From NCBI RefSeq assembly GCF_000515315.1, contig NZ_KI911562.1, positions 2,378,501 through 2,442,500 on the forward strand: DNA of 64,000 bases, given 5' to 3'. This DNA is from Asinibacterium sp. OR53 (lineage in GTDB: Bacteria > Bacteroidota > Bacteroidia > Chitinophagales > Chitinophagaceae). Every line of letters starts with the position of its first letter. Within the stretch, counting starts at the first letter, position 1. Below are positions 19,901 through 28,152 of the stretch, piece by piece. The notes beneath the pieces are model-generated. The model saw nothing but the letters and a program-made list of their open reading frames with translations, made no database searches and was not told the origin of the DNA. The translations under genes and the position numbers were made by a program.

Positions 19901-21317
19901 CGATGCCCTCCAGCGTAAAAATGGGCAGGTAAACTATCAGAATGATGATTTGTCCGAAAACAGCACTATTCATCATCCCCGATGCGGAAACCTGTACCTC
20001 TTTATCCATTTTGGACTGGGAAAGGTTATTTACATTACTAAACCGCTTACTGTGGGATAGCTTGTGCATAACTGCTTCCACAATGATTACCGCACCGTCC
20101 ACAATCAGACCAAAATCCAAAGCCCCCAAACTCATCAGGTTTCCACTCACGCCAAAGGTGTTCATCAGGATAATGGCGAACAGCATGGACAGCGGGATAA
20201 CAGAGGCTACGAGCAGTCCTGCCCGTAGGTTGCCAAGAAATAGTACCAGTACAAAAATTACAATCAGCGCACCTTCCATCAGGTTTCTGGTAACGGTACT
20301 GATAGCATTGTTCACCATTTTGGTACGGTCAAGGAACGGGTCTATCGTAACCCCTTCGGGCAGGGATTTTTCTATCTGCGCAATCCGCTGTTTGATATTT
20401 TTAATGACTTCGTTGCTGTTCGCACCTTTCAGCATCATTACTACCGCTCCCGAAACCTGTTGTTGACCGTTGTAGGTCATAGCCCCATAGCGTGGTGCGT
20501 TTCCAAAGTGTACTGCTCCAATGTCACGGATTAAAAGCGGTGTACCATTGGGCAGGTTTTTGACAACGATGTTCTGAATGTCATCCATATTGCCTACCAG
20601 ACCCTCGCTGCGAATAAACAAAATGGTGGGGCCTTTTTCTATGTATGCACCACCTGTATTTTGGTTGTTCTTTTCGAGTGCGTTGAATACATCGCCGATG
20701 GCAATGTTGTATGCCATTAGCTTTTCCGGTGTTACGGCTATTTCATACTGTTTGAGCAAACCACCAAAGCTGCTCACTTCCGCCACGCCTTTCACGCCCA
20801 ATAGCTGCCTGCGGACTATCCAGTCCTGAATAGTGCGCAGTTCCATAGCATTGTATTTGTTTTCATAGCCTTTTTTGGGACGGACGGTGTATTGGTAGAT
20901 TTCACCTAATCCTGTTGTAACAGGAGCAAGTACAGGTGTACCAAATCCTTTCGGTATCTGTTCCTGCGCTTGTTGCAATCTTTCCGCAACCTGTTGCCTT
21001 GCCCAGTAAATATCCGTGTTGTCGTCAAAAACGATGGTAACTACCGACAACCCGAAACGGGAAAAGCTGCGGAGTTCGAGAAGACCGGGGATATTATTGT
21101 TAACCTGTTCAATAGGGAATGTAATCAAACGTTCCACATCGGGGGCTCCGAGTGCCGGGGCGGTGGTAATGACCTGTACCTGATTATTGGTAATGTCCGG
21201 TACGGCATCAATCGGCAGGCGTTTTATCTCATAAACGCCGTAACCGATAAGGGCAAGCATAAACAGCCCTATAATGAGTTTGTTCTTGATAGAGAACTCA
21301 ATGATTTTATTCAGCAT
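16971..21317 (-). CDS. CzcA-type heavy-metal RND pump fused to a TolC-type outer-membrane factor
   Basis: 1448 residues. About the first 1040 are a heavy-metal RND pump: opening MLNKIIEFSIKNKLIIG, and the triad DFGLIVDGAVIIVE, whose Asp/Asp/Glu spacing is that of the proton-relay residues in CzcA of Zn/Co/Cd exporters. Near 1056 a second hydrophobic, signal-peptide-like stretch (ISVLLFMLMATNANAQ) begins a TolC-type outer-membrane factor with paired coiled-coil repeats to the C-terminus. Inner-membrane pump and outer-membrane channel are thus one reading frame; the internal signal may be cleaved. Such fusions are known in Bacteroidota. With the adaptor it forms a complete tripartite efflux system. 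Confidence 0.92.
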   Translation of the reverse strand: MLNKIIEFSIKNKLIIGLFMLALIGYGVYEIKRLPIDAVPDITNNQVQVITTAPALGAPDVERLITFPIEQVNNNIPGLLELRSFSRFGLSVVTIVFDDNTDIYWARQQVAERLQQAQEQIPKGFGTPVLAPVTTGLGEIYQYTVRPKKGYENKYNAMELRTIQDWIVRRQLLGVKGVAEVSSFGGLLKQYEIAVTPEKLMAYNIAIGDVFNALEKNNQNTGGAYIEKGPTILFIRSEGLVGNMDDIQNIVVKNLPNGTPLLIRDIGAVHFGNAPRYGAMTYNGQQQVSGAVVMMLKGANSNEVIKNIKQRIAQIEKSLPEGVTIDPFLDRTKMVNNAISTVTRNLMEGALIVIFVLVLFLGNLRAGLLVASVIPLSMLFAIILMNTFGVSGNLMSLGALDFGLIVDGAVIIVEAVMHKLSHSKRFSNVNNLSQSKMDKEVQVSASGMMNSAVFGQIIILIVYLPIFTLEGIEGKMFKPMAQTVAFALLGAFILSLTYIPMMSTLFLSKKITHKQTLSDRMMNHLERFFQKYLSKVLRYQKVVLATVLGLFVAAVFVLTTLGGEFIPSLPEGDFAVDTRVLPGSNLNTSIEAVSKASKILLQKFPEVEKVVGKTGSSEVPTDPMAVDASDMMVILKHRSEWTSAQTYPELEAKMSKALEDVPGVSFGFQYPVAMRFNELISGARQDVVCKIFGENLDTLAVYANKLGKICNTVNGSEALYVEAVTGMPQIVVKYNRAAIAQYGMNISDINRVVNAAFAGEISGMVYEGEKRFDLVVRLAGDKRKRLEDVQHLLVATPQGTQIPLSTVASVDIEEGLNQIQRENSQRRIIVGFNVRGRDIQSTVHELQQKVGQQIKLPPGYYITYGGAFENLEAAKQRLYVAVPVSLVLIFLLLFFAFRSVKQGLLIYTSIPLSAIGGIFALAIRGISFSVSAGIGFIALFGVAVLNGIVLLGEFNRLKKEGYTDLKRIVIMGTKTRLRPVLMTAFVASLGFLPMALSHGEGAEVQRPLATVVIGGLLIATFLTLFVLPILYMTFNKGVSVPKKATGAISVLLFMLMATNANAQTPITLQQAIDTALMNNRFVKNERLKTEYRQKLVQSGTNIPPTQVFGEYGQINSYYKDTRMGISQTINFPTVYKRQKELLNEEWKSSVLNVSVQEAQLKKQVTQVFYTLVYLQQKKALLQQNDTLFAEFLDKATLRFNKGESNVLEKTTAENQRGQIGLQLSQLEKDMELLQLQFHLLLNTETVFVPSENGTLENNIAGIDTAALAAHPAMQFLKQQQQIAQATTKMERSKLSPDLTLGYNITGMKGMGADDKVYNSTPRFQAVQVGLGIPIFTGGQKAKINAAKINEEVAAKDYELNLKNFETAFASALKQYQKYQEAVAYFEHTALKNAETITATANKQFLNGDINYLEWALLIGQSVSIKSDYIEAVKSRNSAIAELNFYLNK

Positions 21318-21622
21318 AATAATTTTTTACTTGTTAAATGGGAAAAGGAAAGAGAGTTCCGCTTTTGTGTTGAATGCGCAATGCAGCCGCCATTTTGATG
21401 GCACACACGCCTATTTTTCACAGTTTGGGACACGCCGTTGCTATTGTCCATAAAGGACATCTTTTTGCAAACGGAACAGTCCGGCAAACGGGAATACATT
21501 GCGATGACAAGGCAGTCATATATCCATTGCACAATGTCCCTTGTAGGAAACGTTGTCCAACGACATAACCGCCCAATGCATGGCATCAGGAATAGAAACG
21601 CGAATTCTCTTTCAGTGAAATT
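21318..21622. other. Gene-free stretch upstream of the RND pump
   Basis: 305 bases between the pump start and the small exported protein. Short frames exist on both strands, but none has family resemblance, a sensible start or coding-like composition. It presumably carries leader sequence for the efflux operon. I found no exact TAnnTTTG box or strong hairpin. Confidence 0.5.
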
Positions 21623-22024
21623 TTAACAAGCTCTGGGAGGCTGCCAGACGGAAGAATGGTAATTAAAGGAATAACCAATAGTGTTATAAATCAGGGGTTG
21701 TTTCTTTTCGATAAAAAATACCTTGGGAGCAATTATAGAAATTGGTGCCGGAGCTACATAGTTGGCAGCCGCAGCAGTCGTGTGGATAGGTGTTTTAAAC
21801 GGCAGCTGCATATCCCTGTCATAATCATCATCGTGCGGCGAGCCGTGCATATAGTGTATATCCAGAAAAGCCAAAAAAGTCATATCCTTGTCTAACATCT
21901 TATGCTCGTGGTAATGCTGAAAAACCACGGGCAATTTGAGCAATTCAACTGCCTGCGTTGTGGAGAACAGGTAAATTGCTAAGAAAAATATGGATATAAA
22001 CTTTTTCACTTTACAAAAGTACAA
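21623..22024 (-). CDS. Small exported His-rich protein upstream of metal efflux genes
   Basis: 133 residues or slightly fewer: ATG at 22024 (MYFCKVKKF), or a GTG five codons on giving VKKFISIFFLAIYLFSTTQA, a good signal peptide. The mature part holds many His and acidic residues: FQHYHEHKMLDKD, DIHYMHGSPHDDDYDRD. This could bind metal ions in the periplasm. I do not recognise a named family. It precedes the CzcA/CzcB operon in the same direction, so a role in metal sensing or buffering is plausible (inference). Confidence 0.65.
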   Translation of the reverse strand: MYFCKVKKFISIFFLAIYLFSTTQAVELLKLPVVFQHYHEHKMLDKDMTFLAFLDIHYMHGSPHDDDYDRDMQLPFKTPIHTTAAAANYVAPAPISIIAPKVFFIEKKQPLIYNTIGYSFNYHSSVWQPPRAC

Positions 22025-22087
22025 AAAAAAGAAAAATGAACAATAAAACGCTGTAATTTAGATTGTTTCAAGATAGAAAGACCAGCC

Positions 22088-24091
22088 TTACTTTTCCTGT
22101 TGCACCAAATGCTGTAAATCCGGGTCATTTTTAATACGTTCCATTTCACGCTCAACAATATTCACAACGTCCAGCTTTATCTGCTTGTAATTGTTCTCAA
22201 TTTCCTGCTTCATATTATCGGCTCCACTTTCATCTACAAAGGATAGTATCTGCGGTATCTTTTTGTAGGCTTTGGTTTCGGCGGCGACCCTTTCACCATC
22301 TACTACAATTTCGGCGTGGAAAATTTTCTGCTCAATACGTTCATCAAAGTTGTCCGATACCGCACCCACAAACATACCCTGTGTAAGTGTTGAAATCTTA
22401 GAAGCTGGTATCAGGCTATCCATTTGGGTAGATATAGATGTAGATTTATCGTTTCGGTTAATCGTCATACTTTGTCGTTTCTGCAACACCTTACCGAAAC
22501 GCTCCGAAAGGTTTTTAGCAGTTTCGCCAACCACCTGACCGGAGAAAATATTACCCACTGTATTTTGTATAACCTTGCTTTCTTTGTCGCCGTAATCTCT
22601 TGTCAATTGCGAATAATCCTGAAAGCCCAAACAGACTGCCACCTTATTACTACGTGCTGTTGCAATAAGATTGTCCAGCCCCCTAAAATAAATTGTTGGC
22701 AATTCATCTATGATAACGGAACTCTTTAGTTGCCCCTTTTTATTGATGAGTTTTACAATGCGTGAATTGTATAAACCTAAAGCTGCGGAATAAATATTTT
22801 GTCGGTCGGGATTATTACCCACGCATAAAATCTTTGGCTCTTTAGGGTTATTAATATCCAACGAAAAATCATCGCCTGTCATTACCCAATACAACTGCGG
22901 GCTAATCATTCTTGACAATGGAATTTTAGCCGATGCGATTTGTCCCTGTAACTGGTCTTGTGCGCCGCCCAACCAAGCATCCATGAAGGGAGATAAATAG
23001 TTTTCCAGTTCGGGGTATGAAGTAAGTATAGTAAATACGTCTGCGTATTTTTTGTTCAGCAATTCGATAGCATGAGGGAACGTACAATATTTGCCATTTT
23101 CATAAATCTTCAGATACCAAATGATTGCCGCCAGCAGGATAATTGGACTTTCTACAAAGAAATCCCCTTGCTTGGTAATCCACGACTTGTTAAGGTTTAG
23201 CATGATGGTATAAGCGGCTTCGTAAGCATCCGATATATCCGTCATAAAAACGGGATTGAGCGGGTTGCATCGGTGGCTCCGGCGTGGGTCGTCAAAGTTG
23301 ATGACGTAAAATTGCGGCTTTACTTTATACTTATCGGTGTGCTTCAATAAATGGTTATAGGCAATCGTGGAAAGGTCGTCAAACTTGAAATCGTAGATGT
23401 ACATACTAAAACCTTTCTCAATGTGCTGCTTGATGTAATTATTTACGATGGCATACGATTTTCCACTGCCCGGAGTACCCAGCACGATTGAGGCACGAAA
23501 AGGATTGACAACGTTAATCCAACCGTTGTTCCATTTCCCCTTGTAGTAAAATTTTGTGGGAAGGTTTACCGAATATTCATTTTCGATGCACTTTGTTTCC
23601 TGCTGGAAACTTTCGTTCTCATTATTGAAAACATCGTCCATCAGGTTGTTGCGCAGCAAACGGCTCATCCATACACCCGCCATCATTAAAGCGATATAGC
23701 CCAGCGAGGTGGTGAGGATATAAAATGAAGTAGCCATACCTGCGGACAGTTTTAAAAGCGGTGTGTTCAGGAAGAACAGGACAAAGCCGATAGCTAAGGC
23801 AATGTAAATCTTACGCCATGTTATCTTTTCATTCTTTACGCCCTTAGTTCCGAGGCAACTTAACGCTAACAGTATTAAAGCAAAAATCTTGGTGTACAGT
23901 GTGTTTGAAAACAGTCCTGCGGTGCGGTTGAAATTGGTGAGTATCTTAGCGATAATTTCGAGTGTCCAGCCACGTTGGGCAAAGAACCCGAAACAGAACC
24001 AATAGAAGTGCATCAACACCATAATGATGCTTACTGCCCTCATAAATGCCATTATTTTGGCAAGCCCTCTTAAATCGTCTTCTCCTTGCAT
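22088..24091 (-). CDS. mobC: Type IV coupling protein (TraG/VirD4 family, MobC of Bacteroidota elements)
   Basis: 667 residues. The N-terminal membrane region includes FYWFCFGFFAQRGW, the YWFCY domain of these proteins, with about four spans to residue 150. Walker A is VLGTPGSGKSYA near 204, and Walker B is SSVIIDELPTIYF near 455. The hexameric ATPase links the relaxosome to the conjugation channel and drives DNA export. It is minus-strand like the relaxase genes, from which it is separated by about 5 kb of cargo (24.2-29.0 kb); in related elements these genes are adjacent. Confidence 0.93.
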   Translation of the reverse strand: MQGEDDLRGLAKIMAFMRAVSIIMVLMHFYWFCFGFFAQRGWTLEIIAKILTNFNRTAGLFSNTLYTKIFALILLALSCLGTKGVKNEKITWRKIYIALAIGFVLFFLNTPLLKLSAGMATSFYILTTSLGYIALMMAGVWMSRLLRNNLMDDVFNNENESFQQETKCIENEYSVNLPTKFYYKGKWNNGWINVVNPFRASIVLGTPGSGKSYAIVNNYIKQHIEKGFSMYIYDFKFDDLSTIAYNHLLKHTDKYKVKPQFYVINFDDPRRSHRCNPLNPVFMTDISDAYEAAYTIMLNLNKSWITKQGDFFVESPIILLAAIIWYLKIYENGKYCTFPHAIELLNKKYADVFTILTSYPELENYLSPFMDAWLGGAQDQLQGQIASAKIPLSRMISPQLYWVMTGDDFSLDINNPKEPKILCVGNNPDRQNIYSAALGLYNSRIVKLINKKGQLKSSVIIDELPTIYFRGLDNLIATARSNKVAVCLGFQDYSQLTRDYGDKESKVIQNTVGNIFSGQVVGETAKNLSERFGKVLQKRQSMTINRNDKSTSISTQMDSLIPASKISTLTQGMFVGAVSDNFDERIEQKIFHAEIVVDGERVAAETKAYKKIPQILSFVDESGADNMKQEIENNYKQIKLDVVNIVEREMERIKNDPDLQHLVQQEK

Positions 24092-24227
24092 AGTTCAAAA
24101 ATTTGTTTTGATGCAAGTGTAGCCGCTATGGGTATGCGCTTATGGAAAGCGGTGTAAGATGGCTTTTAGTGGCAGTATTTGGCAGAGTAAAACATAAATG
24201 TGTCGTAGCGTTTTTAAATGGGTGCAT

Positions 24228-24779
24228 TCAATTTTGCCTTGCTTTATTGGGTAACAAAAGATATGAAAATGGAACTAACACAAAGATGGCAGACGAAATA
24301 TAAATACTGACATAACTTAAAGGAATGCTTGCTACAAAAATTAATGTAGATGCCCAATTCATTTTGCGATTAGTGTCGTTGTATTTGTGTTGGGATATTT
24401 TATAAACCCGCTCTTCCAATAAGGAATAGAAGAATAACACAACAGCTAAAACGCTTCCGAAAAAAACGTGACTTTTTGTATCAAAAAAGTTTTCGTCGAT
24501 GGTTATAGTTGCAAGCGGGATTAAAGAAGTGCTGAACAGCAGCCAAAAGTTTACCCAAATCGTCTTATTGTCCACCAGTTCAATATGTCGAAACATATTG
24601 TGATGGTTGAGCCATAGAATACCGATGTATGTAAAACTCACCACATAGATAACTATTTGTGCAATAAAATGATGAATATTCGATGTTGTCAGTTCACCTA
24701 TTTTAATTTCCAACACCATTAATGTTGAAATAATAGCCAATATTGCATCTGTGATTGCTTCAAACCTTTCTTTTTTCAT
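24228..24779 (-). CDS. TMEM175/DUF1211-type potassium channel family protein
   Basis: 183 residues with about five to six membrane spans. The start ERFEAITDAILAIISTLMVL is the pore-helix signature of the DUF1211/TMEM175 family (canonical FSDxxxAIxxTL, here ITDAILAIISTL with Phe replaced by Ile). Bacterial members have one six-helix unit and form tetrameric K+ channels. It follows the NAD(P)-binding protein by 12 nt, so it is last in that cargo unit. The ion selectivity of this variant is uncertain because the filter Phe is changed. Confidence 0.8.
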   Translation of the reverse strand: MKKERFEAITDAILAIISTLMVLEIKIGELTTSNIHHFIAQIVIYVVSFTYIGILWLNHHNMFRHIELVDNKTIWVNFWLLFSTSLIPLATITIDENFFDTKSHVFFGSVLAVVLFFYSLLEERVYKISQHKYNDTNRKMNWASTLIFVASIPLSYVSIYISSAIFVLVPFSYLLLPNKARQN

Positions 24780-24791
24780 TGTATGCTTGTT

Positions 24792-25430
24792 TTAATAGAA
24801 AGCTGGTTTATCTCCGTAAACGCCCGGTTTATTGACCCCAACGCTTGCTTTTATATCTTTGTGCGGATTTTCGATAAGGTCGGTTATGTACGCCGCTACT
24901 GCTTTTCTTGCCACTTCCGTACCTCTGAACGGTTCTCCTTTTTGCGTGGTTTCATAATCTGTTTCATCATTGTTTGATAGCCAAGAGGGACGAACAACTG
25001 TATAGTCTAAATCTGACTTTTCGATTACATCAGCCGCTTTACGATAAGGAATTAAATCAGAACCAATCATCATTTCGTTCCATTCTCCAAATTTGCCTGC
25101 CACCTCTTTGTAAATACCTAATGAGGTTACGAATATCAAACGCGTCACATTATTTGCCTGCATTGTAGATACAATTTTATTTGCCATCTTATCTACAGCA
25201 CCCGAAAGGTTGGCATAAACAATATCCTGTCCTTTGATGGCTTCGTTCAAATCGTTTGTGTTTAACACATCTCCTTCAATGATTTTTGCGGATGCTTCAA
25301 ACTGTTTTATATGGTCGGCGTTTCTTGCAAACAATGTCAGTTCGATTTCTTTATTTTCTGATAGGAAATTTATGACGTGTTGTGCAATCGCTCCGTTTGC
25401 ACCCAATACCAATACTTTTGTTGCTTTCAT
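24792..25430 (-). CDS. NAD(P)-binding Rossmann protein, NmrA/atypical SDR type
   Basis: 212 residues. The N-terminus KVLVLGANGAIAQHVINFL is the dinucleotide-binding GxxGxxA loop of atypical short-chain dehydrogenases, and YRKAADVIEKSDLDYTVVRPSWL matches the NmrA-like/YwnB group. Many relatives act as quinone or flavin reductases or redox sensors; the substrate is unknown. It is placed between hydrolase 1 (63 nt upstream, across a probable terminator) and the TMEM175-like gene. Confidence 0.82.
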   Translation of the reverse strand: MKATKVLVLGANGAIAQHVINFLSENKEIELTLFARNADHIKQFEASAKIIEGDVLNTNDLNEAIKGQDIVYANLSGAVDKMANKIVSTMQANNVTRLIFVTSLGIYKEVAGKFGEWNEMMIGSDLIPYRKAADVIEKSDLDYTVVRPSWLSNNDETDYETTQKGEPFRGTEVARKAVAAYITDLIENPHKDIKASVGVNKPGVYGDKPAFY

Positions 25431-25449
25431 CTTTTTAAAATTTAAAACA

Positions 25450-25480
25450 CCAATGCCTACTGTTCTCCGGTAAGCATTGG
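25450..25480 (-). terminator. Probable terminator after hydrolase 1
   Basis: Arms CCAATGCCTAC and GTAAGCATTGG pair with one mismatch around a 9-base loop. On the minus strand the stem is followed by TGTTTTAAATTTT. It lies 14 nt after the hydrolase stop. Confidence 0.6.
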
Positions 25481-25493
25481 CGTTATTGCATTA

Positions 25494-26420
25494 TTAAAGG
25501 TTCTCTTTAAAGAAAGGAATAGCTTTTTCCAATGCCTGTTTCACAGGCTCCGGCTGGTCATACAGATCGTAGTGGGAGAAACCGTTCACCACCAAAAGCT
25601 CTTTTTTAGCTGAAGCAGCACGGCGGACAATTTCATATCCGTCCCTGAATGCTCCGAAGCCTCCCGGTTTGTCACCGATGACCACAAGGATAGGCTGTGT
25701 CAGTAACGTTTCAGACAGGTAGAACGCATCCCAGCCCATCCCCACAGCCATACGGGAATACACGGCACTTGTCACTCCGCCTTTGGTCTGACCACGGGAA
25801 GTCTTGTAATAATCGGTAGCTTCCAGCACATCTATATCTTCAATACCGGCTGCTTTTCCCGCTGCTACGCTATCAGGCAGCATATTGATGGTCAATACAT
25901 CCCCACCCTTTGCTTCCAAAGAACGTTGGGCTGCCACATTGTTCAATACTTCCATCGGGCTTCCACCTGCAAAACCGTCACGGAGCAAACGACCAAAGTT
26001 AACCCCCGTAATGGATACAACGGCCTTGATACGGCGTTCGGTCATCGCAATGTTGAGTGAATAAGCACCACCACCGCATACGCCAAGAATACCGATTTTA
26101 TCGGCATCTACATAAGGGAGAGTTTCTAAATAATCAATAGCGTATCGAACATCATCGGTACGCTGGTACGGGTTTTCAAGGTATCTCGGCGTTCCGCCAC
26201 TTTCTCCCTGAAAAGACGCATCAAATGCCAATACCACAAAGCCTGCATCTGCCAGTGCCTTACCATAAACATTACCTGCTGTCTGTTCTTTGCAGCTTCC
26301 TATGGGGTGCATGGTTACAATAGCTGCATATTTTTTGTTTGCGTCAAAGTCAGCGGGGAAATGCAAAATCCCTGCATTATCCCAAGCTACATTCTTAAAT
26401 TTTATTGCTTCTGTACTCAT
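25494..26420 (-). CDS. Alpha/beta hydrolase with Cys nucleophile (hydrolase 1)
   Basis: 308 residues of the dienelactone-hydrolase-like alpha/beta fold. The nucleophile elbow reads GVCGGGAYS, so Cys takes the place of the usual Ser. The oxyanion region MHPIGSCKEQ lies near residue 36 and the catalytic His is in NGFSHYDLY near the C-terminus. Cys nucleophiles occur in dienelactone hydrolases. No signal peptide, so cytoplasmic. It is clearly a paralogue of the next gene upstream (306 residues, same layout), likely an old tandem duplication. The substrate is unknown; an ester, lactone or reactive electrophile would fit. Confidence 0.82.
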   Translation of the reverse strand: MSTEAIKFKNVAWDNAGILHFPADFDANKKYAAIVTMHPIGSCKEQTAGNVYGKALADAGFVVLAFDASFQGESGGTPRYLENPYQRTDDVRYAIDYLETLPYVDADKIGILGVCGGGAYSLNIAMTERRIKAVVSITGVNFGRLLRDGFAGGSPMEVLNNVAAQRSLEAKGGDVLTINMLPDSVAAGKAAGIEDIDVLEATDYYKTSRGQTKGGVTSAVYSRMAVGMGWDAFYLSETLLTQPILVVIGDKPGGFGAFRDGYEIVRRAASAKKELLVVNGFSHYDLYDQPEPVKQALEKAIPFFKENL

Positions 26421-26441
26421 TGTTCTATTCTTTTAAAATTA

Positions 26442-26481
26442 AAAAAGCCGGAGGGTGCTTTCAAACCCCGCCCGGCTTTTT
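26442..26481. terminator. Bidirectional terminator between the two hydrolases
   Basis: Perfect ten-base arms AAAAAGCCGG and CCGGCTTTTT, with an additional inner GGG/CCC pairing. T-tracts occur on both strands, so it can stop transcription either way; its likely job is to end the minus-strand message of hydrolase 2, whose stop is at 26500. Confidence 0.8.
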
Positions 26482-26499
26482 ATTAAAGATTATGCTTGA

Positions 26500-27420
26500 T
26501 TAGGCAAGGTTTTTCTTGAAGAAGGGAGCCAATTGTCCAACTGCTTCATTCACTTCTTTTTCACGGTCGTACAGGGTCATGTGATTAGCACCTTCCACTA
26601 TATATTTTGTTTTGTCTGCCGAAGCTGCACGGCTAATCAGGTCATCACTCATCCATGCGCTACCTGCGCTGCTTCCTACTACTGCCAATAAAGGTTGTGT
26701 AAAGAAAGCTTCCGCTTTGTTGTACGCATCATAAGAGATGATTTGCATAAGGCTTCTCAATGTAGTCCATCCCGGAGCCGTTGGATATTGGCAACGGTTG
26801 GTATGGTAATACTCCCAAGCCTCTCTTAATTCTTCGTTCGGTGCATCCTCTTCCTTCATCGGGGCAAGCGGCATCGTTGGGTTTTCTCCTTTTGCTTCTG
26901 CTGTTCTTGCATTTGACCCAGCCAACAAGTACGGCAAAGCATCTGCATCTTTAACAGTGTTTTCCCAACCGTTACGGAACATTTGGCCAATGTTTACGGC
27001 ACTCACTATTCCTACGGCTTTAATTCTGTGGTCATTGATGGCTGCATTGGCCGTATAACCTGCTCCTGCACAAATTCCCATTGCGCCAATGTTCTCCTGG
27101 TCTACATAAGGTAATGTCGTCAGGTAATCGATTACCGCACTTACATCTTCTGTACGGATATATGGGTTTTCCAATTGACGTGGTTCCCCGGTACTTTCGC
27201 CCTGATAAGATGCATCATAAGCAATTGTTAAAAAGCCCTGTTCTGCCAGTTTCTTAGCATACAGTCCTGATGCCTGTTCCTTAACACCACCACCGGGATG
27301 TGAAACAACTACAGTTGGATATTTTTGACTTTCATTAAATCCTTCAGGGAAATTGATAACGGCTGCCATTGTAATGTTTCCGTTATTACTGTTTTTGAAA
27401 TTGACTTTTTGCTGTGACAT
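26500..27420 (-). CDS. Alpha/beta hydrolase with Cys nucleophile (hydrolase 2)
   Basis: 306 residues, paralogous to hydrolase 1 along the whole length. The nucleophile elbow is GICAGAGYTA (Cys), the oxyanion loop VSHPGGGVKEQASG, and the C-terminal His is in VEGANHMTLY. Cytoplasmic. It has its own well-formed promoter (-33 TTTG at 27482-27485, -7 TAAATTTG at 27457-27464) and, just upstream, a pair of sites also present upstream of the AraC gene, so it is probably the main target of that regulator. The substrate is unknown. Confidence 0.83.
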   Translation of the reverse strand: MSQQKVNFKNSNNGNITMAAVINFPEGFNESQKYPTVVVSHPGGGVKEQASGLYAKKLAEQGFLTIAYDASYQGESTGEPRQLENPYIRTEDVSAVIDYLTTLPYVDQENIGAMGICAGAGYTANAAINDHRIKAVGIVSAVNIGQMFRNGWENTVKDADALPYLLAGSNARTAEAKGENPTMPLAPMKEEDAPNEELREAWEYYHTNRCQYPTAPGWTTLRSLMQIISYDAYNKAEAFFTQPLLAVVGSSAGSAWMSDDLISRAASADKTKYIVEGANHMTLYDREKEVNEAVGQLAPFFKKNLA

Positions 27421-27456
27421 AATATTTGATTTTTATGTTTACTTATTTTGATAAAG

Positions 27457-27485
27457 CAAATTTACGATGACAGGGAGGGGGCAAA
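27457..27485 (-). promoter_or_regulatory. Promoter of hydrolase 2
   Basis: On the minus strand: TTTG (27485-27482), 17 bases, then TAAATTTG (27464-27457), an exact Bacteroidota -33/-7 pair. Transcription would begin near 27450, about 30 nt before the ATG. Confidence 0.75.
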
Positions 27486-27486
27486 C

Positions 27487-27520
27487 GAAAACATATCACT
27501 CTAAGACTGAAACATTTTAC
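27487..27520. promoter_or_regulatory. Paired AraC-type sites upstream of hydrolase 2
   Basis: GAAACATTTTAC at 27509-27520 and a degenerate copy at 27487-27499 whose AAACATATCAC core matches it at 9 of 11 bases. The cores are 21 bp apart (two helical turns). The inner copy abuts the -33 box. The same pair with the same spacing lies upstream of the AraC gene. Confidence 0.6.
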
Positions 27521-27551
27521 TGATTTTTGAATTGGCATACCCAGCAAAAAA

Positions 27552-27576
27552 AGAAGCAACCGAAATGGCTGCTTCT
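27552..27576 (-). terminator. Terminator after the flavodoxin gene
   Basis: Arms AGAAGCA and TGCTTCT with an inner CC/GG pair and a short loop. On the minus strand the stem runs into TTTTTTT, 31 nt after the flavodoxin stop. Confidence 0.8.
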
Positions 27577-27606
27577 AAGTAATCTATGGTGAATGAAAAG
27601 TTAGTG

Positions 27607-28152
27607 TTAATGGAAAACCGTTCCTACCCATTTTTCGACTTCATTCTTTGCACCTTTGATATTGCTGTCCCTAACCGAAAAAGCATCTGCGACCTTTGCA
27701 TTGGGAGCGAACTCTTTAATCTCGCTGACACTTTTACCTGTACCATAACCTGCGTGGGTATTGAACGGCAATATCGTTTTTCCACTGAAATCATTGTCCC
27801 GTAAGAATGTCCTTACCACTGGTGGAAGCCGCATATCCCAAACCGGATAACCAAAGAATATCGTATCGTAGTCCTGAATGTTCACATCTACTTTTTTAAA
27901 CGGTGGTAATATTTTCCCTTTATTCTGTCTTGACATTTCGTCAATGGTTTCCTGATAACCTGACGGGTAAGGCACTTCCGGCTCTATACGGATAATACCT
28001 GCATTGGTTTTGCTCTGTATCCACTCCGCTAATTGTTTGGTATTGTTGGAGTGAGAAAAGTAAATGATAAGCATTTCACTGTTGTTCATGGTCTGTGCGT
28101 TGGTATTGAATAGCTGAAGTAGAAACAGGCAGATTAAACTAAGGGACTTCAT
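27607..28152 (-). CDS. Exported flavodoxin-like protein
   Basis: 181 residues. The first 20 (MKSLSLICLFLLQLFNTNAQ) form a signal peptide, unusual for a flavodoxin. The fold follows: FMN phosphate loop YFSHSNNTKQLA, then YDTIFFGYPVWDMRLPP and FNTHAGYGTG at the flavin ring. Similar Flavodoxin_4 proteins serve as quinone or electron-transfer enzymes. It would act in the periplasm or as a lipid-free exported protein. Its ATG overlaps the stop of the AraC gene (TAATG), so the two are co-translated and share control. Confidence 0.82.
   Translation of the reverse strand: MKSLSLICLFLLQLFNTNAQTMNNSEMLIIYFSHSNNTKQLAEWIQSKTNAGIIRIEPEVPYPSGYQETIDEMSRQNKGKILPPFKKVDVNIQDYDTIFFGYPVWDMRLPPVVRTFLRDNDFSGKTILPFNTHAGYGTGKSVSEIKEFAPNAKVADAFSVRDSNIKGAKNEVEKWVGTVFH

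Noticed and set aside
21311..21586. Frames upstream of the RND pump on both strands
   Set aside because: Overlapping frames on both strands, no good starts and no domain; treated as leader sequence.
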